The notes beneath the pieces were generated by a model. The model was given only the letters and a program-made list of their open reading frames with translations, did not search any database and was not told where the DNA came from. From NCBI RefSeq assembly GCF_037023725.1, contig NZ_CP146077.1:4749001-4813000 (forward strand): a DNA stretch of 64,000 bases, given 5' to 3'. Both the position numbers and the translations under genes were made by a program. This stretch comes from Pseudomonas bubulae (GTDB lineage Bacteria; Pseudomonadota; Gammaproteobacteria; Pseudomonadales; Pseudomonadaceae). Below are positions 17,718-25,929 of the stretch, in pieces. Positions within the stretch are counted from its first letter, which is position 1; the number at the start of each line of letters is the position of its first letter.

Positions 17718-18679
17718 ACGGTGCCTTCAATGCACCGCCCGACATCGGCACGGCGGTGGCCGAGCAAGCAGTCAGCTGGCTGGTCGAAATGCAGGGCGGT
17801 GCGCTCAGTCCCAGGCGCCAGCAGGCCTGGGAGCAATGGTTACACGCCCATCCTGAACACCAGCGGGCGTGGGAGCATATCCAGCGCATCAACCAGCGCT
17901 TGCGCGGTTTGTCGTCGCCACTGGCCCATGCGGCCCTGAACGCGCCCAAAAGCAGCAGTCGCCGTCAGGCATTGAAGCTGTTGCTGCTTTTAGGCGCAGG
18001 CTCGGCATTGACCTGGGGCCTGCGCGAGCAGTTGCCCGTCACCCCGTTGCTGGCAGACTTCAGCACACCGGTGGGCCAGCGGCGCAACCTGCAGTTGCAT
18101 GATGGCAGCCAGCTCCAGCTCAACACCGCCAGCGCGGTGGATGTGAAATTCGATGCCCAGCAACGAGTCATCCGCCTGCTCGAAGGCGAAATGCTGCTCA
18201 CCGCCGCCCGGGATTCGCGGCCCTTGCAGGTGCTCACCGCCCACGGCAGCTTGCAGCCCCAGGGCGCCCGCCTGAATGTGCGCCAATTTGGCGACCGCAC
18301 TGAAATCGCCGTGTTCGAGGGCCGGGTTGCGTTGATGCCAACGGCGCATACGGGTAGTGCATTGTGGGTTGAGCCGCACCAGCAACTGAGCTTCACCCGC
18401 CAGGCCTGGAACACCCCGCGCCCTCTGGATGCGGGGAGCGGTGCGTGGACCGACGGCATGCTGGTTGCTGCGCATATGCGCCTGGCGGATTTTCTCGTCG
18501 AACTGGGCCGCTATCGCCGGGGCCAGCTCAACTGCGACCCAAAAGTCGCCGACCTGCTGATCTCCGGCACCTACCCGGTGGACGACAGCGAACGCGTGCT
18601 GGACCTGCTTGCCGTCAGCTTGCCAGTGCGAATCAAGCGCTTTACCCGCTATTGGGTAACGGTTGAAGCGCGGGTGTAA
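17714..18679 (+). CDS. fecR: FecR, anti-sigma/sensor for ferric citrate uptake
   Basis: 321 aa from GTG 17714, overlapping the fecI stop. A DUF4880 N-terminal segment (AVSWLVEMQGGALSPRRQQAWEQW) is followed by one membrane helix at about 85-102, a FecR periplasmic domain (120-220) and a C-terminal part that should contact the FecA signalling domain. It transmits the citrate-iron signal across the inner membrane to FecI. The receptor gene follows after a 226-bp gap containing a REP doublet, so fecA probably has its own FecI-dependent promoter. Confidence 0.9.
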   Translation: MNGAFNAPPDIGTAVAEQAVSWLVEMQGGALSPRRQQAWEQWLHAHPEHQRAWEHIQRINQRLRGLSSPLAHAALNAPKSSSRRQALKLLLLLGAGSALTWGLREQLPVTPLLADFSTPVGQRRNLQLHDGSQLQLNTASAVDVKFDAQQRVIRLLEGEMLLTAARDSRPLQVLTAHGSLQPQGARLNVRQFGDRTEIAVFEGRVALMPTAHTGSALWVEPHQQLSFTRQAWNTPRPLDAGSGAWTDGMLVAAHMRLADFLVELGRYRRGQLNCDPKVADLLISGTYPVDDSERVLDLLAVSLPVRIKRFTRYWVTVEARV

Positions 18680-18720
18680 CGGCTCTGTGCAAACGGACGT
18701 GTTGTAGCAGCGAGCTTGTT

Positions 18721-18805
18721 GTGGGAGCGGGCTTGCTCGCGATGGCAACAACGCGGTCTGCCAGTCACACCACGGCGATCCAATCGCGAGCAAGCCCGCT
18801 CCCAC
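18721..18805. repeat. REP doublet (inverted pair)
   Basis: Perfect inverted pair of the REP core between fecR and fecA, in the position where a hairpin could separate fecIR mRNA from the fecA promoter. A few bases of REP-like sequence (AGCGAGCTTGTT) just to the left may be a remnant of another unit. Confidence 0.9.
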
Positions 18806-18905
18806 AAAGGGTGTGCATTTTATTTTCAAAAAATGTGAGCCGATTTCGGATCTGGCGTGACAGAGAAGGTAAGCCACTTAGATTCTCATCCCCACAGGAT
18901 CCCTC

Positions 18906-21242
18906 ATGCCCGCTCAGCCCTTCCGTCTTACGTCCCTGGCCCGCTTGCTATTAGGTGCCAGTTTGAGTTTCAGCGTCCTGCCGATGGCATTTGCCGACGC
19001 CAAGGCTTACCACATCGCACCGTCATCGCTGGAAAACGCTCTCAACCAATTCGGACGCGAAGCCGGGGTGCTGATTTCGTTCAGCTCCGCCGCCGCCAGC
19101 GGTATGCAGAGTAAGGGCCTCGAAGGCACCTACGATCCAGAACAAGGCTTGCAGGCCCTGCTTGAAGGCACTGGCCTGCAAGCCCGCGCTGAAGGCCAGG
19201 GGGCATTCAGCCTGCAACCGGCAACCACCTCGACAGCTCCGGCAAGCATTGAGCTGGGCGCTTCCAGCGTGGTCGGTGACTGGCTCGGCGACGCGGCGCA
19301 AACCGATGTGTTCGAACACCCCGGCGCCCGTGACGTGATCCGCCGCGAAGAGTTCGAACGCCAGGGCGCCACCAGTGCCCGCGAAGTGCTCAACCGCATC
19401 CCTGGCGTCAACGCTCCGGAAAACAACGGCACCGGCAGCCATGACATGGCCCTGAACTTCGGTATCCGCGGGCTCAACCCGCGCCTGGCGACCCGTTCCA
19501 CCGTGTTGATGGACGGCATTCCCGTGCCCTTCGCCCCCTACGGTCAGCCGCAGCTGTCGTTTGCCCCCATCAGCATGGGCAATATGGATGCGGTAGACGT
19601 AGTGCGTGGCGGCGGTGCCGTGCGGTATGGCCCGCAGAACGTCGGCGGTATCGTCAACTTCGTGACCCGCGCCATTCCTGACGAACCGACTGTAAAAGTT
19701 GGCCTGCAAACCGAAACCAGCCCATCGTCCACCCAGGATGGCTTCAAGAAAACCGCCAACCTGCTGGCCGGCGGCACCGCCGACAACGGCCTCGGCGGCG
19801 CCCTGCTGTATTCCGGCGTACGCGGCGGCGACTGGCGCCAGCATAGCGACACACGCATCGACGACCTGATCCTCAAGGGCAACTATCAGATCGACGAAGC
19901 CAACAGCCTGCACGCCATGGCCCAATACTACGATGGCGAGGCCGATATGCCCGGCGGCCTGAGCACCGCGGCCTACAAGGCTGACCCGTATCAGTCGACC
20001 CGCCCCAACGACAAGTTCTGGGGCCGTCGCACCCTGGTCAACTTTGGCTATCGCTACCAGGAAGATCGCCGTGAATTCACCGTCAACAGCTTCTTCACCA
20101 AGACCCTGCGCAGCGGGTATCTGGACCAGGGCAGCTTCCTCTCGCTGTCACCGCGGGAATATTGGGTGCGCGGGATCGAAACCCGCATAGCCCAGGGCTT
20201 TGATCTGGGCAACAGCAGCCACGAAGTGGGCGCAGGTTATCGTTATATCAACGAAGCCGGCCATGAGTTGCGCTACCGCACGCCGATTGCCGCCAATGAA
20301 CTGCCCACCACCAACAGCCGCAATGACCGCGACACCCGTGGTGCCACCGAAGCCCATGCATTCTTTATCGACGACAAGATCGACATCGGCAAATGGACCT
20401 TCACTCCGGGCATTCGCTACGAAATGATTGAACAACAGCAAACCAACTTGCTGACCAACGTCAAATACAAGGGCGACTACAACACTCCGCTTCCCGCCCT
20501 GAACGTGATGTACCACGTGACCGACAGCTGGAATCTGTATGCCAATACCGAAGGCTCCTTCGGCAGCGTGCAGTACAGCCAGATGCCCAATCGCGTTACC
20601 GGCGGCGAAGTAAAACCGGAAAAAGCGCGCACCTGGGAAATTGGCACTCGCTACGACAATGGCAACCTGCGCGCGGAGATCGGCGCATTTCTGATCAACT
20701 TCAACAACCAGTACGACAGCAACCAAACCACCGACACGGTGATCGCACGGGGCAAGACCCGTCATCAGGGCATCGAGGCCAGCGTCAACTACGCGCTGGA
20801 TGGCCTGAGCCCGGTACTGGTGGGGTTCGACGTATACGCCACCTATGCCTATGTTGACGCGACCATCCGCGAAGACGGGCCGAACAAAGGCAATCGTGTG
20901 CCGTTCTCCTCGAAAAACAAAGGCAGCATCGGCGTCGGCTATACCGAGGGGCCGTGGAAAGCCAACCTGGACAGCACCTTCCAAAGCAACCAGTTCGCCG
21001 ACAACGCCAATACCCGCGCCGAAAGCGCTGACGGCAGCACCGGTTTGATCCCAGGCTATATGGTCTTCAACAGCCGTGTGGGCTATGACTTTGGCCACCA
21101 GCTGTCCGACCTTAACGTGGCTGTGGGAGTCAAAAATATCCTCAACCACGAGTACTATACCCGCTCGTTTGACGACAACAACAAGGGCAAATACGTGGGC
21201 GAGCCACGCACGCTCTATGTACAAACCTCTGTCGCATTTTGA
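18906..21242 (+). CDS. fecA: FecA, TonB-dependent ferric citrate receptor
   Basis: 778 aa. Signal peptide (cleaved near AFADAKA), STN domain at about 35-85 (LENALNQFGREAGVLISF), plug with the strongly FecA-like stretches IRGLNPRLATRSTVLMDGIP and VVRGGGAVRYGPQNVGG, then a long beta barrel ending ...QTSVAF. It imports ferric dicitrate with TonB energy and signals through its STN domain to FecR/FecI. The close match to E. coli FecA in the plug is from memory, but the motif is distinctive. A rho-independent terminator follows. Confidence 0.94.
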   Translation: MPAQPFRLTSLARLLLGASLSFSVLPMAFADAKAYHIAPSSLENALNQFGREAGVLISFSSAAASGMQSKGLEGTYDPEQGLQALLEGTGLQARAEGQGAFSLQPATTSTAPASIELGASSVVGDWLGDAAQTDVFEHPGARDVIRREEFERQGATSAREVLNRIPGVNAPENNGTGSHDMALNFGIRGLNPRLATRSTVLMDGIPVPFAPYGQPQLSFAPISMGNMDAVDVVRGGGAVRYGPQNVGGIVNFVTRAIPDEPTVKVGLQTETSPSSTQDGFKKTANLLAGGTADNGLGGALLYSGVRGGDWRQHSDTRIDDLILKGNYQIDEANSLHAMAQYYDGEADMPGGLSTAAYKADPYQSTRPNDKFWGRRTLVNFGYRYQEDRREFTVNSFFTKTLRSGYLDQGSFLSLSPREYWVRGIETRIAQGFDLGNSSHEVGAGYRYINEAGHELRYRTPIAANELPTTNSRNDRDTRGATEAHAFFIDDKIDIGKWTFTPGIRYEMIEQQQTNLLTNVKYKGDYNTPLPALNVMYHVTDSWNLYANTEGSFGSVQYSQMPNRVTGGEVKPEKARTWEIGTRYDNGNLRAEIGAFLINFNNQYDSNQTTDTVIARGKTRHQGIEASVNYALDGLSPVLVGFDVYATYAYVDATIREDGPNKGNRVPFSSKNKGSIGVGYTEGPWKANLDSTFQSNQFADNANTRAESADGSTGLIPGYMVFNSRVGYDFGHQLSDLNVAVGVKNILNHEYYTRSFDDNNKGKYVGEPRTLYVQTSVAF

Positions 21243-21254
21243 TTTAAATTGGCT

Positions 21255-21277
21255 AAAGCCCGCACACGCGGGCTTTT
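21255..21277 (+). terminator. Rho-independent terminator after fecA
   Basis: AAAGCCCGC, loop ACA, CGCGGGCTTTT: a GC-rich stem of nine pairs followed by T-rich sequence, 13 bases after the fecA stop. Confidence 0.85.
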
Positions 21278-21444
21278 CCTACAGGCAAAGACTGACACCG
21301 GTCACGACTTGAAAGACTTCCTGAAAATAGTGCTTGAAATATTTGCTCATCGGCCCAAACACTGTAACTGAGCGATGACGATGAACCTTTGTACACCCAA
21401 GGCCGTCAGACCTCACACGAGCACGCTTATATAAGGGAAGAACT

Positions 21445-21873
21445 ATGCTTACTCACGTCTTTTCCGATAAACACATCGACAGTGACAAACGCACCCAGGA
21501 CTGGGTCACCGCTACTGTTGAAGTCACGCTCGAACGCCATTTGGAAGATCTGACCCGGGTCGAGGTCCATCTCAGTGATGAAAATGGCGGCAAGTCCGGT
21601 CCCAAGGACAAACGCTGCAAAATGGAGGCTCGACCTAAAGGACACCAGCCAATTCTCGTATCCCACGACGCTGATTCACTGACCCAGGCTGTGGAGGGTG
21701 CTGCTCAAAAACTGGAGCACGCTCTGGAGCACCTGTTCGGCAAGCTGCGTGGCAAACGTACAGTGACCCTCGCCCCGGAAGGGTTTGAGGCAAAAGAGCC
21801 AAAGCAGACCGCTGATGACTTGCTTGAAGAAGAGTTCCTGGAGAAAGAAAAGGAACTCGACAAGATCAGCTGA
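21445..21873 (+). CDS. HPF/RaiA-like ribosome-associated protein
   Basis: 142 aa. The S30AE-like fold is suggested by the central stretch TRVEVHLSDENGGKSGPKDK and the basic segment KRCKMEARPKGHQPI, with an acidic, helical C-tail (ADDLLEEEFLEKEKELDKIS). Members bind the 30S subunit and stabilise or hibernate ribosomes under stress. It is not the hpf gene expected downstream of rpoN, so this is a second, divergent paralogue type. It stands alone, with its own terminator. Confidence 0.75.
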   Translation: MLTHVFSDKHIDSDKRTQDWVTATVEVTLERHLEDLTRVEVHLSDENGGKSGPKDKRCKMEARPKGHQPILVSHDADSLTQAVEGAAQKLEHALEHLFGKLRGKRTVTLAPEGFEAKEPKQTADDLLEEEFLEKEKELDKIS

Positions 21874-21892
21874 TTGAACGTCAGTGAGGCAC

Positions 21893-21931
21893 AAAAAAGG
21901 GCGGGCTTACCTTGGTAAGCCCGCCCTTTTT
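21893..21931. terminator. Bidirectional terminator
   Basis: A long stem of AAAAAGGGCGGGCTTACC and its complement closes on a few-base loop and is flanked by A and T runs. It serves both the HPF-like gene and the convergent psiE gene. Confidence 0.9.
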
Positions 21932-21947
21932 CATATGTAAAATCGAC

Positions 21948-22448
21948 TTACAATTCCCCCTTCTCCACTTCCGGATGCTCGCCGGAACCGGCACCGGTCT
22001 TGCGATGAGGGTTCTCGATCTTCACCGACGGGAACTGCGAAGACGCATAGCGCACCACCAGAATGGCGAAGGCCAGCAACAGGATCGCCCCGGTCAGGTA
22101 CACCACTCCCATGTCTGGCGGGTTGTGATGGGACACATTGGAAATCAGCAAGCGGGTCAGCGCCGTGATCGCCACATAAATCAGGAAGCGCACGGGCATG
22201 TGGTTGGTCTTGAAATAAATCCCGACCATTGCCCCCAGCTCGAGGTAGATAAACAGCAGCAGGATGTCATCAATCGTGATGTTGCCCTTCTCCACCATTC
22301 CCAGGAATTCCATCACCGCCGCCCAGGCAGTGACCGCGCCAATGGCAAACAATGCCAGGTAATGGAAGGTTTCGACGAACAGGTTGCCCATCGACTCGGC
22401 CAGTTCATGAACCTGGCGACGTAGCTTCTCAGCTTTGTTAACTCTCAC
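21948..22448 (-). CDS. PsiE family membrane protein
   Basis: 166 aa. Four hydrophobic helices (about 25-48, 58-78, 85-103, 113-135) with the PsiE-type stretches LLLFIYLELGAMVGIYF and MPVRFLIYVAITALTR. PsiE is an inner-membrane protein induced by phosphate starvation in E. coli; its biochemical role is unknown. The start is GTG at 22448, with AAGGAG seven bases upstream. The C-terminal 25 residues are polar. Confidence 0.85.
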   Translation of the reverse strand: MRVNKAEKLRRQVHELAESMGNLFVETFHYLALFAIGAVTAWAAVMEFLGMVEKGNITIDDILLLFIYLELGAMVGIYFKTNHMPVRFLIYVAITALTRLLISNVSHHNPPDMGVVYLTGAILLLAFAILVVRYASSQFPSVKIENPHRKTGAGSGEHPEVEKGEL

Positions 22449-22660
22449 GATGCAGCTCCTTGAATCGACTCGAACGGATCATCCGCGATGCACATGACGC
22501 TTTTAACATGCAGAAAAAAGGCCATGTGGCAGCCTGATGCTGCTCACTTAAGATGATGGCGGGCGGCAATTAGACACGTCGGGCGCCCGCTGCGCCTATC
22601 AATTACAGCTAGAGTGAAAAAGCCGCTATTCAAATCCCGATGATTGGCTTATCCTTTTAG

Positions 22661-22676
22661 CTGTATATAAATACAG
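22661..22676 (+). promoter_or_regulatory. LexA (SOS) box
   Basis: CTGTATATAAATACAG is a perfect CTG-N10-CAG LexA site with the canonical AT-rich centre. It lies 41 bases upstream of the yebG-type ATG, where it would block the promoter. YebG is a known SOS gene in E. coli, so site and gene support each other. Confidence 0.9.
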
Positions 22677-22717
22677 TAATCGCTAGATAATTTACGTGAA
22701 GGCATATGAGGTGGTAA

Positions 22718-22975
22718 ATGGCCGTCGAAGTGGTATACCGCAGCAGCCGAGATCTGGAGCGTTTGTTCATGGATAAAGCCGAAGCTGACCGTCATGACAA
22801 AATGCTGGAACTGGCAGAGTTGCTGGCCGAAGTGTTGCAAAAAGCTGTGCCGTCCCTGAACGAGCAGCAAGTCGAAGAAGCCGGTATCTACATGGCGAAA
22901 AATCGCGATGTGTTTGCCAAGGCATTCAAGAGCCAGCCGGACGCCCTGTCCGAGTTGCTGGTCGACAGCGAGTAA
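22718..22975 (+). CDS. yebG: YebG family DNA-damage-inducible protein
   Basis: 85 aa. It opens MAVEVVYRSSRDLERLFMDK and continues KAEADRHDKMLELAELLAE, close in layout to E. coli YebG (MAVEVKY..., KKEADAYDKMLDTADLL). YebG is a small cytoplasmic SOS-regulon protein of unclear biochemistry. A perfect LexA box stands just upstream. Single-gene transcript. Confidence 0.9.
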   Translation: MAVEVVYRSSRDLERLFMDKAEADRHDKMLELAELLAEVLQKAVPSLNEQQVEEAGIYMAKNRDVFAKAFKSQPDALSELLVDSE

Positions 22976-23050
22976 TCGCCCCCGGTTCTCGCTTGACTCT
23001 CCCCTACGGGGCAGCCTCTACCCTCAAAGGCCCCCTTTGAGGTTGGCGTC

Positions 23051-23629
23051 ATGATGAGCAAGCGAGTACTGGTGATTCTCGGTCACCCCGGCACGAACAG
23101 TTTCTGTAGCGCACTGGCAGACAGCTACATAGCTGCCGCCAAGGATGCCAGCCATGAAGTACGCATCATGCGCCTGGGCGCCCTGCGCTTCGACCCGGTG
23201 CTGCGCGAAGGCTATCAGGAGGTCCAGGCACTGGAGCCTGACCTGCTCCACGCCCAGGCCAACATCCTCTGGGCCGAACACCTGGTGCTGGTCTACCCGA
23301 TCTGGTGGGGCGGAATCCCCGCATTGCTCAAAGGCTTTTTCGATCGCATCCTGCTGCCCGGTTTTGCCTTTCAATACCGCAAGGGCAAGGCTTTCCCCGA
23401 CAAGCTACTGAAAGGCCGCAGCGCGCACCTGCTGGTGACGATGGACACCCCGCCGTGGTACTACAGATGGGTGTACCGCATGCCGGGGCTGCATCAGATA
23501 CGCAAAACCACACTGGCGTTTTGTGGCATAAAACCCACCGCCACCCTGACGTTTGGCCCCATCCTGAACGCCACGCCTCATCAAAGAGACGCCTGGCTTC
23601 TAGAGGCACGCAAGCTCGCCACTCGATAA
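23051..23629 (+). CDS. Flavodoxin-fold NAD(P)H oxidoreductase
   Basis: 192 aa. Flavodoxin_2 family (quinone reductase/azoreductase type). The FMN phosphate-binding loop is GHPGTNSFCSAL at residues 12-23, and the stretch YPIWWGGIPALLKGFFDRILLPGFAF (about 80-105) is the family hallmark that packs on the flavin. It likely reduces quinones or other electrophiles in the cytoplasm. The MerR gene starts 30 bases downstream on the same strand and may regulate or be cotranscribed with it. Confidence 0.88.
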   Translation: MMSKRVLVILGHPGTNSFCSALADSYIAAAKDASHEVRIMRLGALRFDPVLREGYQEVQALEPDLLHAQANILWAEHLVLVYPIWWGGIPALLKGFFDRILLPGFAFQYRKGKAFPDKLLKGRSAHLLVTMDTPPWYYRWVYRMPGLHQIRKTTLAFCGIKPTATLTFGPILNATPHQRDAWLLEARKLATR

Positions 23630-23659
23630 TTCGGCGGGCGGCGATTAAAAGGACTTTTC

Positions 23660-24052
23660 ATGTACATCGGCAAAGCCGCCCAATTGTCGGGCACCACCGT
23701 CAAAAGCATTCGCCACTACGAAGAAATCGGCCTGTTACCTGCACCGCAACGCCGTGGCGCTTATCGCATCTACAGCGAGCAAAGCGTTGAACTGCTGACA
23801 TTTATCAAATGCGCGCAACAGCTGGGCTTCAAGCTCAAGGAAATGCAGGCCATCCTTGATCAACACCGCGGCCAGACGCTGCCATGGGAGGTCGTGAGCA
23901 ACGCCATCGCCCGCAAAAAACACGCCGTAATGAATCAGATCGAAGCGTTGCAACAGGTGCATGCGGGGTTGGAAGAGTTTGAAACACGCTTTGCCATGGA
24001 AGGCCCGGAACTGGACCTGGCCTGTGTTCAGTCCTTGGGGTACAACAATTGA
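23660..24052 (+). CDS. MerR family transcriptional regulator
   Basis: 130 aa. MerR HTH at residues 1-70 (MYIGKAAQLSGTTVKSIRHYEE, RIYSEQSVELLTFIKCAQQLGF) is followed by a dimerisation coiled coil (about 80-115). A single Cys in the C-terminal tail (LACVQSLGYNN) does not make a metal site, so it is more likely an organic-signal or redox MerR protein. It probably controls the oxidoreductase just upstream. Its last 25 bases overlap the end of the convergent dehydrogenase gene. Confidence 0.88.
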   Translation: MYIGKAAQLSGTTVKSIRHYEEIGLLPAPQRRGAYRIYSEQSVELLTFIKCAQQLGFKLKEMQAILDQHRGQTLPWEVVSNAIARKKHAVMNQIEALQQVHAGLEEFETRFAMEGPELDLACVQSLGYNN

Positions 24053-25056
24053 TGAGCCAGCTCGTCCGAAACCCGTGCCGGTGAACGCTTTTCGGCCTGG
24101 GCGTGAGCATAGATGCCGGTCAGGCGCTGACTGATCTGCAGCAACTGCTGGTTGATGGCCTCGGGGGCGGCACCTTCATGGGTCAGGGCCATATAGATCA
24201 GCCCGCCGGAATTGATGACGTAATCCGGGGCATACAAAATCCCCCGCCGCTCGAGCTGATCGGCCACTTGTAGATTGGTCAGCTGGTTATTGGCACACCC
24301 GGCCACAGCCGAGCAGCGCAGTTGCGCGACGCTGTGCCAGTTCAATACGCCGCCCAGACCACACGGCGCAAGGATATCGCAGGGTGTGCTGAGCAAGGCT
24401 TCGCAGGCAATCGGGTGCGCCCCCAGTTGTTCCATGGCCAGGCGCACTTTGCCGGGGTCGGTATCGCAGACCAGCAATTCGGCGCCCGCAGCATGCAGCT
24501 GTTCGGCCAGCGCGTAACCCACTTTGCCCAGGCCCTGCACCGCCACCCGCAAACCTTCGAGGTTGTCGCTACCCAATCGCGACGATGCGGTGCTGCGAAT
24601 GCCGGCAAAAACCCCCATGGCCGTATGCGGCGAAGGATCCCCCGCAGCAGTGGTGCTGGTGACATGCCGGGTGTGCTGAGCAATGCAGTCCATATCGGCA
24701 GTGGAGGTGCCGCTGTCAATTGCCGTGATATAGCGCCCGTCCAGTTGGTCCACACAGCGACCAAAAGCCTCAAACAGCGCCGCGCGACTATCAACGTGGG
24801 CCGCACGCACCACCACAGCCTGCCCCCCTCCAACAGCCAGCCCTGCCAGCGCGGCTTTGTAGCTCATGTCTTGGGCCAGGCGGATGGCATCACCGACTGC
24901 ACTTTCGTCATTGGGGTAAGCAAGATAACGACAGCCCCCCAGCGCCGGCCCCAGGCGAGTGTTGTGGATGGCTATCACGGCTTTAAGGCCTGTAACGGGG
25001 TCTACACTAAGGTGCAGCGACTCGAGCTGAGCGCTTTGCATAAGAGCAAACATCAT
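24028..25056 (-). CDS. Leu/Val-dehydrogenase family protein with altered active site
   Basis: 342 aa. Glu/Leu/Phe/Val dehydrogenase family: TRLGPALGGCRY (33-44), the first active-site lysine K67 in SYKAALAGL, and the NAD-binding VQGLGKVG in the C-terminal half. These enzymes deaminate branched-chain amino acids with NAD+. In leucine dehydrogenases the next motif is GGGK, and that lysine is the catalytic base. Here it is Q79 (GGGQAVVV; codon CAG at 24820-24822). The enzyme may therefore be inactive or changed in function. The rest is well conserved and the frame is intact. Confidence 0.85.
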   Translation of the reverse strand: MMFALMQSAQLESLHLSVDPVTGLKAVIAIHNTRLGPALGGCRYLAYPNDESAVGDAIRLAQDMSYKAALAGLAVGGGQAVVVRAAHVDSRAALFEAFGRCVDQLDGRYITAIDSGTSTADMDCIAQHTRHVTSTTAAGDPSPHTAMGVFAGIRSTASSRLGSDNLEGLRVAVQGLGKVGYALAEQLHAAGAELLVCDTDPGKVRLAMEQLGAHPIACEALLSTPCDILAPCGLGGVLNWHSVAQLRCSAVAGCANNQLTNLQVADQLERRGILYAPDYVINSGGLIYMALTHEGAAPEAINQQLLQISQRLTGIYAHAQAEKRSPARVSDELAHQLLYPKD

Positions 25057-25180
25057 CAGGCCCTCGAACGATTATGGGTAAACGCCAGTATAGGTGGCGC
25101 CAGAAAATTCGTTGAAGAGCTCAGGAATAAGCCTGCGCGGTTTTCAGGGTTTCGGACATATCCCGGCGGGATAGGGTTCT

Positions 25181-25265
25181 GTGGGAGCGGGCTTGCTCGC
25201 GATGCAGGCAATACGGTTATTACGCAAGACCGCGTTGATTCGATCGCGAGCAAGCCCGCTCCCAC
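25181..25265. repeat. REP doublet (inverted pair)
   Basis: Perfect inverted pair of the REP core between two genes on the minus strand (maiA end and the start of the dehydrogenase gene). It shares its loop sequence (ATGCAGGCAAT, CGGTTAT, CGCGTTGATTCGATCG) almost exactly with the copy at 49300. Confidence 0.9.
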
Positions 25266-25278
25266 ACACAGAGTGAGG

Positions 25279-25917
25279 TCAGGCCGGAGTGTCAGGCTGA
25301 TTGGCCGGATGCGCCTGGATAAAGGCCGGGTGTTGCTCAGCCAGCGCTGCCACTCGGGCAATGCGCGGGTACGCCGCCATTGGCACGCCAAAACGCTGCG
25401 CCGCGTACAGCTGAGGGATCAAATACACATCCGCCAACCCGGGCTGCGCGCCAAAGCAGTAACCTTCGTCACCGATCAACTGCTCGATGGCTGCCAGTCC
25501 TTGGCCGATCCAGTGACCGATCCACTCCACCACCTGCTCCTCATCCTGCCCCAACTGGCGCAGTCGATTGAGCACGCTGACGTTGTGCAACGGGTGGATA
25601 TCACAAGCAACCAGAGCCGCTACCCCCCGTTCATGAGCGCGGGTGGCGAGGTCAGCGGACAGCAGCGCCACCTGGGGATAGCGCTCTTCAAGGTACTCGA
25701 TGATTGCTGGCGACTGGGTCAAGACGCAGCCTTCATCGGTACGCAAGGCCGGCACGCGGCCCTGCGGGTTGATGGCCAGATACGCCGGCTGACGGTGTTC
25801 ACCGCCAGCCGGTACGAGCAGATTGACCGGCACCGCCTGATAATCCAGCCCTTTCAGGGCCAGCGCGATACGCACCCGGTAAGACGAGGTTGAGCGGTAA
25901 TAGGTGAAGAGTTCCAT
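25279..25917 (-). CDS. maiA: Maleylacetoacetate isomerase
   Basis: 212 aa. Zeta-class glutathione transferase. The active-site motif STSSYRVR is at residues 9-16, with an N-terminal thioredoxin-like domain and a C-terminal helical domain (GVAALVACDIHPLHNVSVLNRL is typical of MaiA). It isomerises maleylacetoacetate to fumarylacetoacetate using glutathione, the step between HmgA and FahA. Third gene of the hmgA-fahA-maiA operon, 12 bases after fahA. Confidence 0.95.
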   Translation of the reverse strand: MELFTYYRSTSSYRVRIALALKGLDYQAVPVNLLVPAGGEHRQPAYLAINPQGRVPALRTDEGCVLTQSPAIIEYLEERYPQVALLSADLATRAHERGVAALVACDIHPLHNVSVLNRLRQLGQDEEQVVEWIGHWIGQGLAAIEQLIGDEGYCFGAQPGLADVYLIPQLYAAQRFGVPMAAYPRIARVAALAEQHPAFIQAHPANQPDTPA

Positions 25918-25929
25918 GACCCGCTCCTT

